DNA of 64,000 bases from Isoetes taiwanensis (lineage: Eukaryota > Streptophyta > Lycopodiopsida > Isoetales > Isoetaceae), in assembly GCA_021234155.1 (NCBI GenBank), contig JAJEKV010000049.1, positions 6,855,427-6,919,426 on the forward strand, read 5' to 3'. Under the pieces are notes generated by a model that saw nothing but the letters and a program-made list of their open reading frames with translations, had not been told where the DNA came from and searched no databases. Shown here one piece after another: positions 1 through 13,000 of the stretch. Each line of letters starts with the position of its first letter. Positions within the stretch are counted from its first letter, which is position 1. Position numbers and translations under genes: made by a program.

Positions 1-278
1 TGTGAGCTAACACATTATTCTGAAGACGTTATCATGATGCAGAGAATTTGCAACATCCAGAACATTTTGTCCTAAAATAAGCTCCAACCATTTACTTTTG
101 CTATAACAAGCTACAAAAGCTATTTCAAAAATCAGTTCCCACAAAATGATTCTCTCCATTTTCTATTCTTAAGACTGTCTTGGGGTGCACAGTAAACCTG
201 AACACAGGGATTCTCACCTAGCTGCGAGATGAATGCAGGTGAAATATACATAATTATACAGAATCAAACAAGACACAC

Positions 279-1045
279 CTGTGGGTGAGCCCGTATCCGT
301 TCTCTGAAAATCATTAACCATACAGGTCTTGCACCAGTGAGAAAGACACCTTGTGTACCTCCAACATTTTTAAAAGGAATAATCTTTGGGGGCACCATAC
401 TACCATCCGTTTCTTCTTCAAGAAATAGATCAAGCTGCAGCCTGACAAAATGTAGATTTCTTAATGTTGAATTGTTGTCATTGTCAATCACCATCCCGCT
501 AACAGAACCATCTTGCATGCTGGAACTACTTTCGGGATGTTCAAAACAAAAGGCCCGATATGCAATTACAGTGCCATCATTTAATATCGCAAAAAGATAA
601 GGCCGGCTAAATTTTTCACCCCATTTTTCCATGCATAATTCAATAGCTTTCATATGGGTGTTAGATTCATTAACTCCATTAGAATTATCAGTGTCGATGG
701 AATTGGAGGATGCCACCTTCCCTTTGGTTCCTTTGTCAGATAAAATACGTTTTCCATCTGTAAAATGTTCAACCTTATATACACAAGATACACTTGGGAG
801 CTCATAAATTTCCAGAATGCCACTTTCCCTGCAGACAATACAGTAAATGTCTCCTTGCTCAAAACCGAATGTTAATCCTCTTTCCAGTGGGTCAGGTACC
901 CCCAGTGTGTGCCATGGATCACCACTAGTGGTGCGCAACCATGGTTTGGGACCTTTGTCATGATAGAGAGTAGATGCAGTAACTGGATCAGACGCATCAT
1001 TAAGTGCTGAAGGGGAGGATAGTGAGATTGTATATGTTTCAGAAT
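279..1045 (-). CDS. CPSF160: CPSF160 exon 17 (largest exon, last one in window)
   Basis: A 767-nt exon starting in phase 1 after a TGCAG acceptor and ending at CAG before GTGTGT. It encodes the segment from the SLSSPSALND strand through TLYHDKGP.PWLR, QGDIYCIVC, RPYLFAILNDGT and LTGARPVWLMIFRERIR. Positions 1-278 continue as intron: the expected next residues (LCDG..AAFT) cannot be found there, so the next exon is off the window. Confidence 0.92.
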
Positions 1046-4000
1046 CTGCACGCACACAGTGGCATTAATAGCCTAATTTAAATTTATACAATGCAAGCAT
1101 AGGCAAAAAACCAAATTCAAGAACATGCATACGACTTGCACATGATAAACAACTAAGTCAATGCAGTCACATTTTTGTGCAAGGCAATCATAGAATGTGG
1201 AACAGAGCCACACATGATAAGCAATCAAATTAGTAAGACAGATATAGACATCTCCAAGGTAGGAAATGATCATAAATACTGTGGCCACCAACGAACTTAC
1301 CACCAGTTATTAGCTGAACACTCCCATCTTTCATTTGTAATGTGATGTATGGATCTGCAAATGAAGCAGCAACTACAATGTTTTCTGGTTTGTCGCCAGA
1401 ATTTGTCTCTGTGCCCTGGGAGCCTATCTGCAAATCTTGAGTTTGCATGGCTCCATCAAGCAGTCGTACACCACGAGCGTACACTTGTGCAATTCGACGT
1501 CTGCAAAAGAACAATAAAAGGATAAATAAGAGAAGACTTATAGCTAACCAGAATGAACATAGATTGTCAAAACGTGCGACCTGCTAAAAAGATTTCCTGC
1601 ACAAACTGTCGGCCCCTGTGTATAGTATTCAACAGATTCTGTCACTTCTCCTAATGTTTCACCAGTTTCTAGAACCTGCCATTTCAATGCAAATTTATAT
1701 CAATGAAGCTGAAAACTAAACATACCATTTGGTCACTTTCCGAATTAGGCATGTGAATAGAGAAGCTTACCATTGTCCTTGTTTCTAAGCTGATAATAAG
1801 ATATGCATGGTATTCTTCCTCTTCTAACTTCCTTGTTGCTGTAGACTCCACATTATTAGCACGACCAAGCTTGTAATAGACTGTCCATACGCCTATACAC
1901 CCTGGAAGCTCAACCTGCAATAATTGCACTCTAAAGTTCACATAACTTAAAACCATGAACAAGAGCTAATAAACTGCACCTCTGTTATGAGCTCTGGCCG
2001 TATGGAGCGACTAAGCACTGAGATGCTGCCATTTTTACCATGGCCAGAGCATGCAACCTGCATCATCATGCAAACAACGCGATAAGGCATACAACGAATA
2101 AACAATAGAAGTGTGCAGTTCCATAGTCATGTTCCAAAATAATGACCCCCAATCTATATGGACATGTTACAAGTTCCAACTGTTGCAATATAACATATTC
2201 CAATACATGAATACATATCATTATTATACTCTAGCAAAGATGAAATAAGCATCAGTGACACAACAACCACATGCAGGTAGTTGGTGAAGACCAAACTATT
2301 ATGACCAACCTCAGCCAATCCACCCTAGAAAGGTTACAATCTTAATCCTGGCAGACAGCAATAGTTTCCCTTCTCTTAAGTTGTACAGATAGATGCTAGA
2401 ACTTGGAAACAAAACTCTCAAACATCTTGCAAATCATTCATACTAGAAAAACTGTTTCATGCACAGAACGATCACACATGCCCATGAAGTTCGTGATTTA
2501 TCAATAGAAACTTAGGTTAGTTGTAATAGACAATGACTTGGTGTACGAACGCAAAAGCAATAAAACAATCAAAACATTACCAGTTCATGCATGTTCTCTT
2601 TCAAAGAGGTACTAGAGTCTGCTGAAACTTGCAAACCATATGCAAAATCTCTCAATGGACCAATATTGACAAATGAATCGCGTACTGAGAAAGAGAAATT
2701 TTTTCCCTGGAATTTAAACGTGAACAAGCATTGGTTAATGGCTGAAATGTTTTTAGGAGACACAGACTATAAGAAAATATGACATGGCGTAACCTATAAA
2801 AGAATAGCACGACTATAAGTAGTCACATGTGCTGACGTGGCATTGATGCCACGTCACATTAGGGTTACATTAAGGTTTCCTACTTCTAACACCCCTTCTG
2901 AAACTCTACTGTAACACATGAACCGCATATCAGGGTTGTAACTTTTGCATGCCCAACAGAAACTTCATCTGTTTAAGCCCTGAGCTTGTAAGGGGTTTGG
3001 TTATCCCATCCGCTAGTTGACTTGAAGTTATACAATATTCCACATCCAAAGTAGACTGCTGCATTTGTTCCCTGACAAAGCACAGCTCAGTATCATGATG
3101 TTTAGTTGGATGATAGTATTGCTCATCCTTGAGAAGACCTATGACTCCTGAATTATCCAGTGGCCAGTCAAAAGAACCCCAAGTTGAGCAGGAGATAGAA
3201 GTTCAAGAGGACTTTTCATGGTGATGTAAACTCTCTTATTGCCAAAAATAATGGTCATTCCTTGAAGATCAAATTGGGAAACTGAAAGCAAATTCGCGAG
3301 AAGAGTACGAAGATAAGTGACATCTGGAACTTCAATAATAACACCATCATTGGACTTTAAATGAGTTTCCGCTTTGCTGTAAGATTGACATGAGTTGCCA
3401 TTGCCAACAGTAACTTAAAGTGATTGATCGATCTGAGAATTAAGCAAGCGGGTTTCATCTCCTATAAGGTGCTTAGATGCTCCTGAATCTAGCATAAGAA
3501 ATGGTGAAGGTGTGCCACTATGAGTTGCAACATTGACATTTGAAGCTTCAAAGACCAATGGAAGTTCTGGAGCATAACCAAGAAACTGCTCATCATCAGC
3601 AGTTGTAACAGCCAAATGACGAATACTTACTTCAAATATTTTCTCAATATCAGGAATGATGGACAAATACAACGGAGTGATATCAGCGTCCTAAGGCAAA
3701 GACAGGTCCTCCAAATTAACAAAACTGGCCATATGAGAAAACCAAGGTGACAACAATGCTGACGCAGAGAATGCATGATGCGTCGGTGTGGAAGTAGAAG
3801 TACCTGCTTTAGTAGATTCTAAACACTGCCACAACCAAAACCGGTAATATTAGATCGATCCTTAGTTGGCTTGTCTGGATATTTGTATCTTTCTGTTTGC
3901 TTGAGTTTAGTAGCATCTGCCACAGCTAAATTCACCTGAGCTAAGTGAAGTTGAGCTTGCTGCACCTTACTAATGACTTCCAATTCTTCTTGAACAAGCA

Positions 4001-7000
4001 GATTTTTCGTACTTCTGTAAATGTAAATTCAACTCCCTTCTCTGAACATGTTTTGATTGAGCCAATAATCTCAAGGTTGCACATGTTTTGATGTCTAGTT
4101 GCACAACCAGCCTCAATCTCAAGCTGATGGGATGACATGCTGAGCTGACCAATATCATGTCTCACTTTGTGTGCTAAATGAATATTCAAATACCCCTAGA
4201 TCCAATAATAGAATAAATCCTGGCACTAAAAAGAGGCTACAAAAAGACACGATTTGGAACATCTATATATATCACAGACATGGCTGACCCCCAGAAAGCT
4301 TCCCAGCAAGATGCACTTCTCTAACAATTACTTCCTTGAGATCAATGAAGATGGTTTCATCCAGTGCCAATCCACATTGTACCGGAAAGAAGGCACATCA
4401 AAGCAGCTCATTGAGATGTCTTTGCAAACCACCATACCCGTTTAAAGATGAGAAAGTTATCATGCCCCTAGACCACTCAAGCACACAATCTACATAATTG
4501 GTCTGACAGCAAATTGACATTTTTTTCCAGGCATTATCATTAGCCTAGAAGTGAAGAAAGTGATGCAAACATAAAATGCATACCTTTGTTACATCGGTAC
4601 TTGTATAGGAGGAATTATAAAGTGAAACATCTTCTGCAGAAAAACCATCTTGAGAGACATCTGATGAAGCCCGCTTCAACCTTTTGCCTGGTGGCAATAT
4701 GACATCTTCTTCAATGTCATCGTGCTATAGCAATGCAAAAACAATTTTTAGAACTTTACTAATGCATAAGTAACAGCATTGCAAAAAATGTTAGTCTTAT
4801 TTTTGTTTCAAAACTCTTGTGAGTCATTTACAACTAGGATGGAGAAAATTTAAGTAATAATCAAAAAATAATGCGTTTCCTTTTCACTGTCACAGCAGCC
4901 GAAACCAGAGGAATAGTCGGCAAAATGCTCCAACCAATGATGGAATGATTTTAAGGATGTAAAACAATAATGATAACCACATCACTGCAAAATAAAGTAT
5001 GGAAGTATGGAACTGTTTGAATGTTAAAATACAAAATTGCTCCGTCTCATTAAAACTTCTGTTTGAAAATATTGGAAATTAGATTCATGCAGATTATTTA
5101 AATTACTGTCATTGATATCAAATTGATGCCACATTTTACCTCATCCTTTGTCGTTTTTTGTAGTGTTTCTGCAGTATTTATAGTTGCACCAGATGTAAAT
5201 TGCACCAAAAGACTATCGCCCAGACGGCTACCAAGGAAAAAGAAAACGTCGCCAATTGTGCATATACACTTCAACCAGAACCGAAAAACATCAGAACCTC
5301 ACAAGAACAAAACTTTTATCTACTTTGTCCCCAAACTAAGAGAGTAAGATAGTACCGAGGAGAGAACAGATGCCCTTGACATTGAAAGTTCAAGCCTCTG
5401 AACATTTCTGCCAAATCCAAAAGCAATAAAACATCAACATTGGATATTGGTCTAAATTTGCGTACATCTTCTGGCACTGAGCAGATATAAGACATTTGAG
5501 TTCTGTTATTCAACAATCAATATATATTGAATAGTTCTCATCGTTTGTTACAACAACCACCATCTAAATTGGCATGGCATACGTCAACAAGTGAGGCAAG
5601 GTGATTTTCCTTTAGAACAGAAATCTAAGTGAAGCCTTCACATGTTTAAATCATTTGGGATGCAGATGTTATGAAACGAACAGGTGATGGAGTGCACATA
5701 AGGAAAGTCACAACATTTGAAACTTGCTAGCTAAACTGTTTCCAAATTACACATTCTCAATCTCTGCTACATTAGCGCAAGGTTCCTACTGGCGAGGGCG
5801 AGGGCGGGGGGCGGGGCGGGGAGGGCGGGGGGAGAGGGAGGGAGGGAGGGAGGGGGGGAGGGAGGGAGGGAGGGAGGGAGGGAGGGAGGGAGGGAGGGAG
5901 GATTTATTAACGTCTACGTAAGACCCAAAGGGTCTATGAGACCATAACACATACAGAATTCAAGACCTCCAGGAGGAAAACCCTCCTGTTATCTAAAGTA
6001 AGCAAACAAAAATATTAAGTTAACAAAACTTATAGCGAAAATCTAAGAATCTGCTCAGATAGGGTTTGATGGAGATAGCCCATTCGTTCCTGTGACTGCT
6101 GCAAAGTAATTCATAATACCCCTTCTTGGCTTGCCTTGATGCTGAATGCTCGGCCTCTTCTGATAAGAGCTTTTATGTGTCATGGCTGCTAATCGTTTTA
6201 GCTTCTTAGACAGTGACAAAGTCACCCCTTTGGGGTCAGGATACTTCCTCTTCTGTGATGTCTCCACTATCATCTTATCCTCGTTTGACTCAGATGAAAA
6301 GAAATTAGTTATTTCTGTTTGCTTCAGGCCCGTTGGATTCTTTTGTTTAAGAATAAACTGCTCCATAGAGTATCTCACTTTATTCAGCAGATCAATATCC
6401 AAATATCCAGGCCTTACAATGAAACCATCTGCTGAAATATTTAGGAAGTTATCCTTATAAAATTTCTTTTTAGCAGGCAGATCTTTGACGGGATTTACCC
6501 ATGTATTTGAAACATAAAGACACTCCAAGTCATGGCGTATAAGCTGATTAACTTCTTGCCGAGTAAAATTCAGATTATCATCCATTATACTGTATTGAAA
6601 AGGTGCGATGATTCCCATAGAGAAACCCATCTCCTCAAACAATTTAGATGTTGGGGGGTTGCCCATAAAACATGCGCTTTCAGTTTGAAGAGAACCGAGG
6701 CCTGGATTTTTTTATCGAAACAGGAAAAAAAAAACACCATTCTGGAAAGCTTAAGACCTAATTAATCCGTTCAGAGAAACAAAAATTAGACCAATCGGGT
6801 GTCTACAAATGGAGTTATGAGCCTTCAAAGTAGGCCAATCCGCTCACCATCCCCGCTCACCTCCTGCCCATCCAGCGTGCACCAGGATTTTTAGTCCATT
6901 CTTCATGAAGAAGCACGATTCCAGGGCTTCTGGGTGCACGATTCCAGTGCTTCTGTGATTGGAAGCTAGTACCAAAATTGTGGCGGAAGCGAAAAATGAC

Positions 7001-10000
7001 TATTCCACATTTTGTGGGTCGGTCTATTTCGCACGCTTACCTTGGTTTGCCAATGTTTTAGACGACTCATATGCCAACCAGGGAAGTCTTTTTTGACCTT
7101 CTTGTGATTGTCCAAAACGGTGTAACTTATGTAAATAAGTCACTGTTTGAAAGGCAATTTCAACCTTCAGAGGTTTCACATTAAATTCAGCAAGCATTAT
7201 ATCATGGGGTACAGAATGTTTGCTTCTAATCATCAACTCCCCATATTTGTGCACCATATGAAGCTGCTGGCTTCACCATGTCGAACAGGAAGAGCTTTGT
7301 ATGAACATCTTAGAAATGGAGTTGGTAGCACTGTTTTTCTAGCTGTACAAGAGAAGCATATCCTTTTGCAATCCTTGCCTGGCCAGCCTCCCTCGATTTA
7401 AAAAGAGAGCCCGCAAACTCAACACCCAAGTAGGTGTATGTAGAAACAATTTCTACAGGTTGTCCATGGAAAGTAAAAGAGTTATTTTTTCAATTTTTCC
7501 AAGAGGTATTAAATACCATCACTTTGGTCTTGTAGAAATTTACTTGCAGCTCTCTATCTTTGCAAAAGGCTTCTAGGGCAGCCAAATTTTTTTGGAGCCC
7601 TTGAGGAGACGGTGAGATTAGAACCACATCATCCGCATAAATCAAAATTGGAATGCATTCCTGAGCAAGCATCGAGCCTTCTCTGCCTACGGACTGAACA
7701 AAGTTTCCAAGCTCGTCAATGTAAAGGCCAAATAGAGTAGGAGAGAGGGGACACCCTTGTTTAACCCCAATTGTACTGAAAACTTCCTCTGAAAACTGCC
7801 CGTCTATTTTCACTCTACCTATTACATTCTCATATAATGTCAACACTGCCCAGATCAGCTCGTGAGAAAGCCCAACATTTTGCGCCTCTGAAACAACCTG
7901 TTCCGAGGAACAGTATCAAAGGCTTTTCGGAAATCAAAAAAACAGCAATAAATTTTACTCTTCCTTGCCTTCGCTTCCTCAATGATTGCCTTTAAAGAAA
8001 AAATATGATCAATTGTGGAAGAGTTTTTCCTGAAACCAGCTTGTCCCTTGGTTCTAAGGCTGTGATTTTCTGCAAAATCACTAAGGACCATTTCCAACGC
8101 GGATCCATACAGTTTTGCCATCACATGCCCAATCATAATTAGGCGATAATTAGTAGGATTCGTAGAATCACCTGCCTTATGGATAGGCTTTATAACATTA
8201 TTAGACCAAACCAGCAGGAAACCAATGCAAATAGCTTCATTAAACAGATCTGCAACCACTGGTGCCAATGTCTTAGCCCCATGTATAATCATTTCCGCTT
8301 GTAATTCTTCATCTTTTGCTTTCCCTGTGTTTAACTTTTGTATAGCCCTTTCAATGAGAGGCTGTAAAAAAGGTAGAAGCTTAAGGCCTCGGATCTAGCT
8401 CATCCTGAGAGAACTGTTAGGTTCTTAACATCTAAGAGTGAATTAGAGCAGTCGTATATAGACCAGACATGACTCTACAAAGAACCTCCTACCAAACTGC
8501 AGTTTTACAAAAACTACTTTTGCATGTAACTATTGACGTGGAAGCACAAAGACCTGAAGTATTCTCTTATCAACAGGAGATTGAAACAAGCCAGGCACTA
8601 AGACTTGCGATGGAACAATGCCATTTGCCATTTGGCTGCAGTCGAACAAGCACTTTGCTTTCACATGTCCAGTATGCTATGAAAGGTTACTGAGGTCTTT
8701 TGTGAGACTCCATTCATACCACCAAGACCAGGCTTGCAGAACAAAAAAGTGTAGGACTTTATCTTCGACAAATGATCAATATAGGAAAAACCTGCTCAAG
8801 CAACAGACTAACATGGGCTGCAAACATGAGCATGGTCATACATAAATGTCCTATGCAAAATGGCTGTTCTTCAATGGTGTCAAAAGGATAAAGAAGAAGA
8901 AACCAGAACCAATATCACATGGCCCTTGTGGCATCCTGAAGGCCTCTAAGAGAGAAAATGGGCAGCTCGGCAGAATCATAAGTAGTCACTTGAACACAAG
9001 GAAACAACAGTTTCTATGCCATTCACTTGATAGAGGACATCTTAACTTTCGACGACTAGGATTTTAGTTTTAATTTTGGTTTTGAAATACATGCATTTCG
9101 GTGGAATTCTTACTTGCCCCTAGGCACATACAATTACACGTCTCCATTGGTCTCCTATACCAAGTGGTACCCCTGTATATGTCAATGAAATCGTTCTTTC
9201 TAATTCTGTGTGTCCTTCGCCTTTGGTGCTTACCATTATCAACAACATAAAGCAGCTTTATAAGGTGACCTTCAGATCATACACAAAATCAAGTGCATCC
9301 TATCTGACCAGCCTAACTTTAATCTAGAGCAGAACTTACCTCCCATCAAATATGAGAGTAAGTAAAAGCAAGGTTCCTGTCTTTGTAGAGATTATGGCAA
9401 CATCAAATGATATCCACGTGATGTGTGCTGCATCAAGCTCTGTATCAAACTTTGCTCTTGGCATTTCTGGACTGCACATGCAAGTTAATACATCTTATTA
9501 TGAAAAATTGTCAAGCATTAATTACAAATGTCAAACAACCCCCTCCAGTTGCTTTGATTTATCCTGAAAAAGAAGGCTAATTGCAATTGCTCTAACCAAC
9601 AAATAGCATGGCTTAGTGGACAGAACGATTAACTTTTTGAATATAAGGGAAAGAAGCAAAGATCAATTGATGTTTTTCAAGATCAGGAGAGCCCATGAGA
9701 CCTCAAAGCCCTCCAATAATTATGGTTCAAATCTAAGATCATTTGATCCAACATTGTTACACCTATGAGAGCAAACGTTTTACACTTAAATTCACTATAC
9801 AATGCACTAGTTCTGCTACCGTGTCAGGGAAATGGAGAAACTACCTGAAACAAACTAAGCCTCTTTATGAAGCAAGCATGTTATCCCAGCAATGTAAATT
9901 AATCAGGAAATAGTCTAATACAAGGTAGCGAAAAGATTTATACAACTGCTCATTCCACAATGGTCCCTATTATACAAGCATAAATTGCACACCTGCCCTC

Positions 10001-13000
10001 TGGTGCCACTGCAAATTCATTAAGCCCCAATGAGCACGAAGACGACTGCACATATTAAACAAAAAACAATCAATATTTAGATGAATTCACCGATTGGTAT
10101 GAAATACGAAACGTCAAGCGGAAACGCATAGCGAACCAGCCCCAGTTAGAGTGAAAACCAACCAAGCCATGTGCTACAATGTCAACTGAAAAAATATCTT
10201 ATCCAGAGAGGTTTGGTTCCTGAAGCTCAGAGGATTAGGGTGTGGCAGTGTCATTTTCAAGCAAAGCATTGAAACTATCGGCTTTCAAACGCACATAGGA
10301 ATTTGCTGATATCATAGTAGCCATGTCTAATAGCCAGCAGCTCATTTTCATCTGTTCTCATTGGAACAGCCCTACACATGCCGTGTCCATTTTCTTCTCA
10401 TTGCTATGATCAGCTCTGTACCCATGATACAATGTTTGCTGAATTTATAGCTTTTTAAAACTGTACCTTATATCCATAGGCTTAGCCATGCTGGGGACTC
10501 GAACGGGCCAGTTGAGACTCTCTTGGTTGGCTTCTGTTTCATCAAAACTCTACGCATTTCAACTGCTGATTCTGAAGAGAAGCTAAGATGTCTGATTCCC
10601 TAGGTTTTCTACCGATAAAGACCTCCTTTTCAAAACGAATTGGCTGCTCCTAGTCTGAAACTGATTGGGCAGCAAGATGACCATAAATGTGTGTATCTTT
10701 ATTTGTTCATGAGATTGCTCAAAAGTGAAAGAGCATCCTCAGCATCAAGCATCAAAGCAAGTCAAAAAGGGGTATTATAAATTACTTTGCCGCAGTCACA
10801 GGAACAAATGGGCTACTCCCATCAAATGCTTACCTGAGCAGATTTTTACTATAAGCTCTGTTAGATTATTTTTGTCAATACTTTACAGAACAGAAGGGTT
10901 TCCCTCCTGGAGGTCTTAAATATTGTATGTGTTATGGTCTCATAGACTCTTTGTCTCCGTAGACGTTAATAAATCTTTCTTCCTTTCTTTCTTTCTTTCT
11001 ACGCTTCATCTTTGGTTTCTCTTTGGAGTTCTATGTAATAATGTTTTGTACGTGTAATTTACTGTCCACACTTTCACAGTGAAAATGGCAATACCTGACT
11101 CTGGTAATGCAAACTATTAGTGCACACAATGAGAACACCGCCAACGGGTGATGGTACGGGCAGCAGTTGATATGCATCATATGGAAGGTTCTGCAGTAAA
11201 TAAGAATCAACACAATCAGAAAGAGGTCAGGAATATGGATGCTGAAAAAAGAGAACAATATGAAAAGCTACACTTGTTCTGGAAGCATTCACTTTTTCTC
11301 CATGTGATTTTTTTCCTCAACCTAGGGGCATAAGCTGGATTTACAAATATAGTGTCTCAAGTATGTCGCAGTGAGAAATTACAATAACAGCAGCAGTTGA
11401 TTGATACCCTCCCTTTCCAAATCTCCTTTTATGTGTCAAAAACCAGAAGTCCATGGATGAAGATGAGATTGGATCTTGATCAAAATCTCCAGTTTTTATC
11501 GGCCAAGTCAAAAACTGGAGAGGGGAAAGGCAAAAGACCGCAGGTACCAGCGTGCAGAGCATATTATTCATAGGGATGAAACTCTAGCACAAACTTTGCA
11601 ATGAAACAGTATGTACCAAGATCTCTCCGGCCTTAAACACTAGTTTTCTGACTTCGAAGACCATCCCATGAAAATCGTTGAACTTATGATTGGCCTTGTG
11701 ATGTGATAGGCAAGTTAGTAAAGACTGCTCATATGTGATATACTGAAACAACGCTACTACAGCTAACCATCAGGCAGAAAACTCTAGCATAGACCATATC
11801 TTCACCTTTGGGTAATGATTGAGAACATGATGACAAGCAAGGGTAAAACATGTAACTTCTTGAAACATCTGGGCCTCTCAAAATAAACGTATTCGTATTT
11901 TCTCTCTCTAAAAATGTCCCAAGATGCTTCACATGATGTGCATAGCACAACCGAAGCAAAGCATGGCTACCTATTCACAATTCAAAGTACAACAACAGCA
12001 TCCACAAAAGGTTCGTCCCCCCACAGTATAATCTTTTGCTTTCCCAGTACTTATCTTGTTAATGGCGTCTTGTATCAACAAAATGGAGAAAGCATTTCAT
12101 ATTTGTTTTTCTATGTATGTGTAAAAGAGATATCATAAGCTGTTCAAACTCATGGATCTTTGAGCTGCAAACTGCAACTTTTGGCAAATGACCTGTGCAG
12201 ATTTCTTACTGTCAGCGGGTTAGACATGTCCTCTCTCAATTACTCTAGCAAGCTTGCAAAAATTAGCTTGTATGATTATCACCTCATATTCCGCTGCAGC
12301 TGCTAAAGACAAACCTGATTCATCATATTTCACATTCTGGTTTTCTGATTTTTGTTTTGATAAAATTACATGATATTAGGTATCATTTGCTGCCTCTAGC
12401 TGTAGATAGACCACATTTATATTAAAGTCTCATAGTGCCATTGGTCTTCTGTGGACATTATCTTTCCCTTTCTTTCTCATTTAAAGTAATGATTACTGGT
12501 TTCGCGTTTATGAGTCATTGCTAAATCCTTTATTTTAGCATATGTCAAGGATGTCAGATATACATACTGTTGCTGACCATATAACTGTATGCTGCTTTTG
12601 ATCTGCATTTATACTAAGCGCTGTTACAGAGCATGTATGTTGTTTCATAGCCACACGACCTGCCCATGTAGGCTCCTGCTCATGCAGGACAACCACTGCT
12701 GGCTCCATGAATCCTGTACTATAGCCAAACAGAGAGAAATGTTAGTTACAATACTTGAAAGTTGTCAAATGTATAGAATAAGGAGTGATAGCAACTTGCC
12801 ATGTAGAAATACAAAATCTTTTATATGCTTCATATCAAAACCCCGCAAGTCCACAGCATCAGAGGATTCAATACGTGCGTAAACATTGCTTTTAGACTCA
12901 TCTTCTCCCAGACCATAATCTGCCTACAATTTACATAACAAGTTAATCACCAAATTGTCAACCGCCAAATCAGCTTATATAGAAACTCCGAGCAGTTGTA

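Larger units (their letters stand above)
5790..8390 (-). mobile_element. Non-LTR retrotransposon (LINE family B) in CPSF160 intron 8, 5'-truncated
   Basis: The minus strand encodes reverse transcriptase: about 8370-7855 carries GKAKDEELQAEM, the FRKNSSTIDHIFSL fingers motif and the FDFRKAFDTV palm motif; 7846-7490 carries GVKQGCPLSPTLFGLYID and the catalytic IYADDV. The two parts are in different frames. Downstream is a decayed C-terminal region with SYGAQIWGV (about 7290-7240), then the ORF at 6055-6666, then a 3' UTR ending in GACGTTAATAAATC and a GGGAGG/CCTCCC microsatellite tail (5800-5900). The 5' end near 8390 is truncated, as is usual for LINEs. APE endonuclease is absent. The element accounts for most of the 3.9-kb intron between exons 8 and 9. 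Confidence 0.85.

Noticed and set aside
180-225. Possible micro-exon or exon 18 of CPSF160 near TCGCAG/GTGAGA
   Set aside because: Neither the 4-nt exon nor reading through gives the expected LCDG..AAFT sequence.
5724-5921. Arg/Gly-rich 65-codon ORF
   Set aside because: Produced by the GGGAGG tail of the LINE; no homology.
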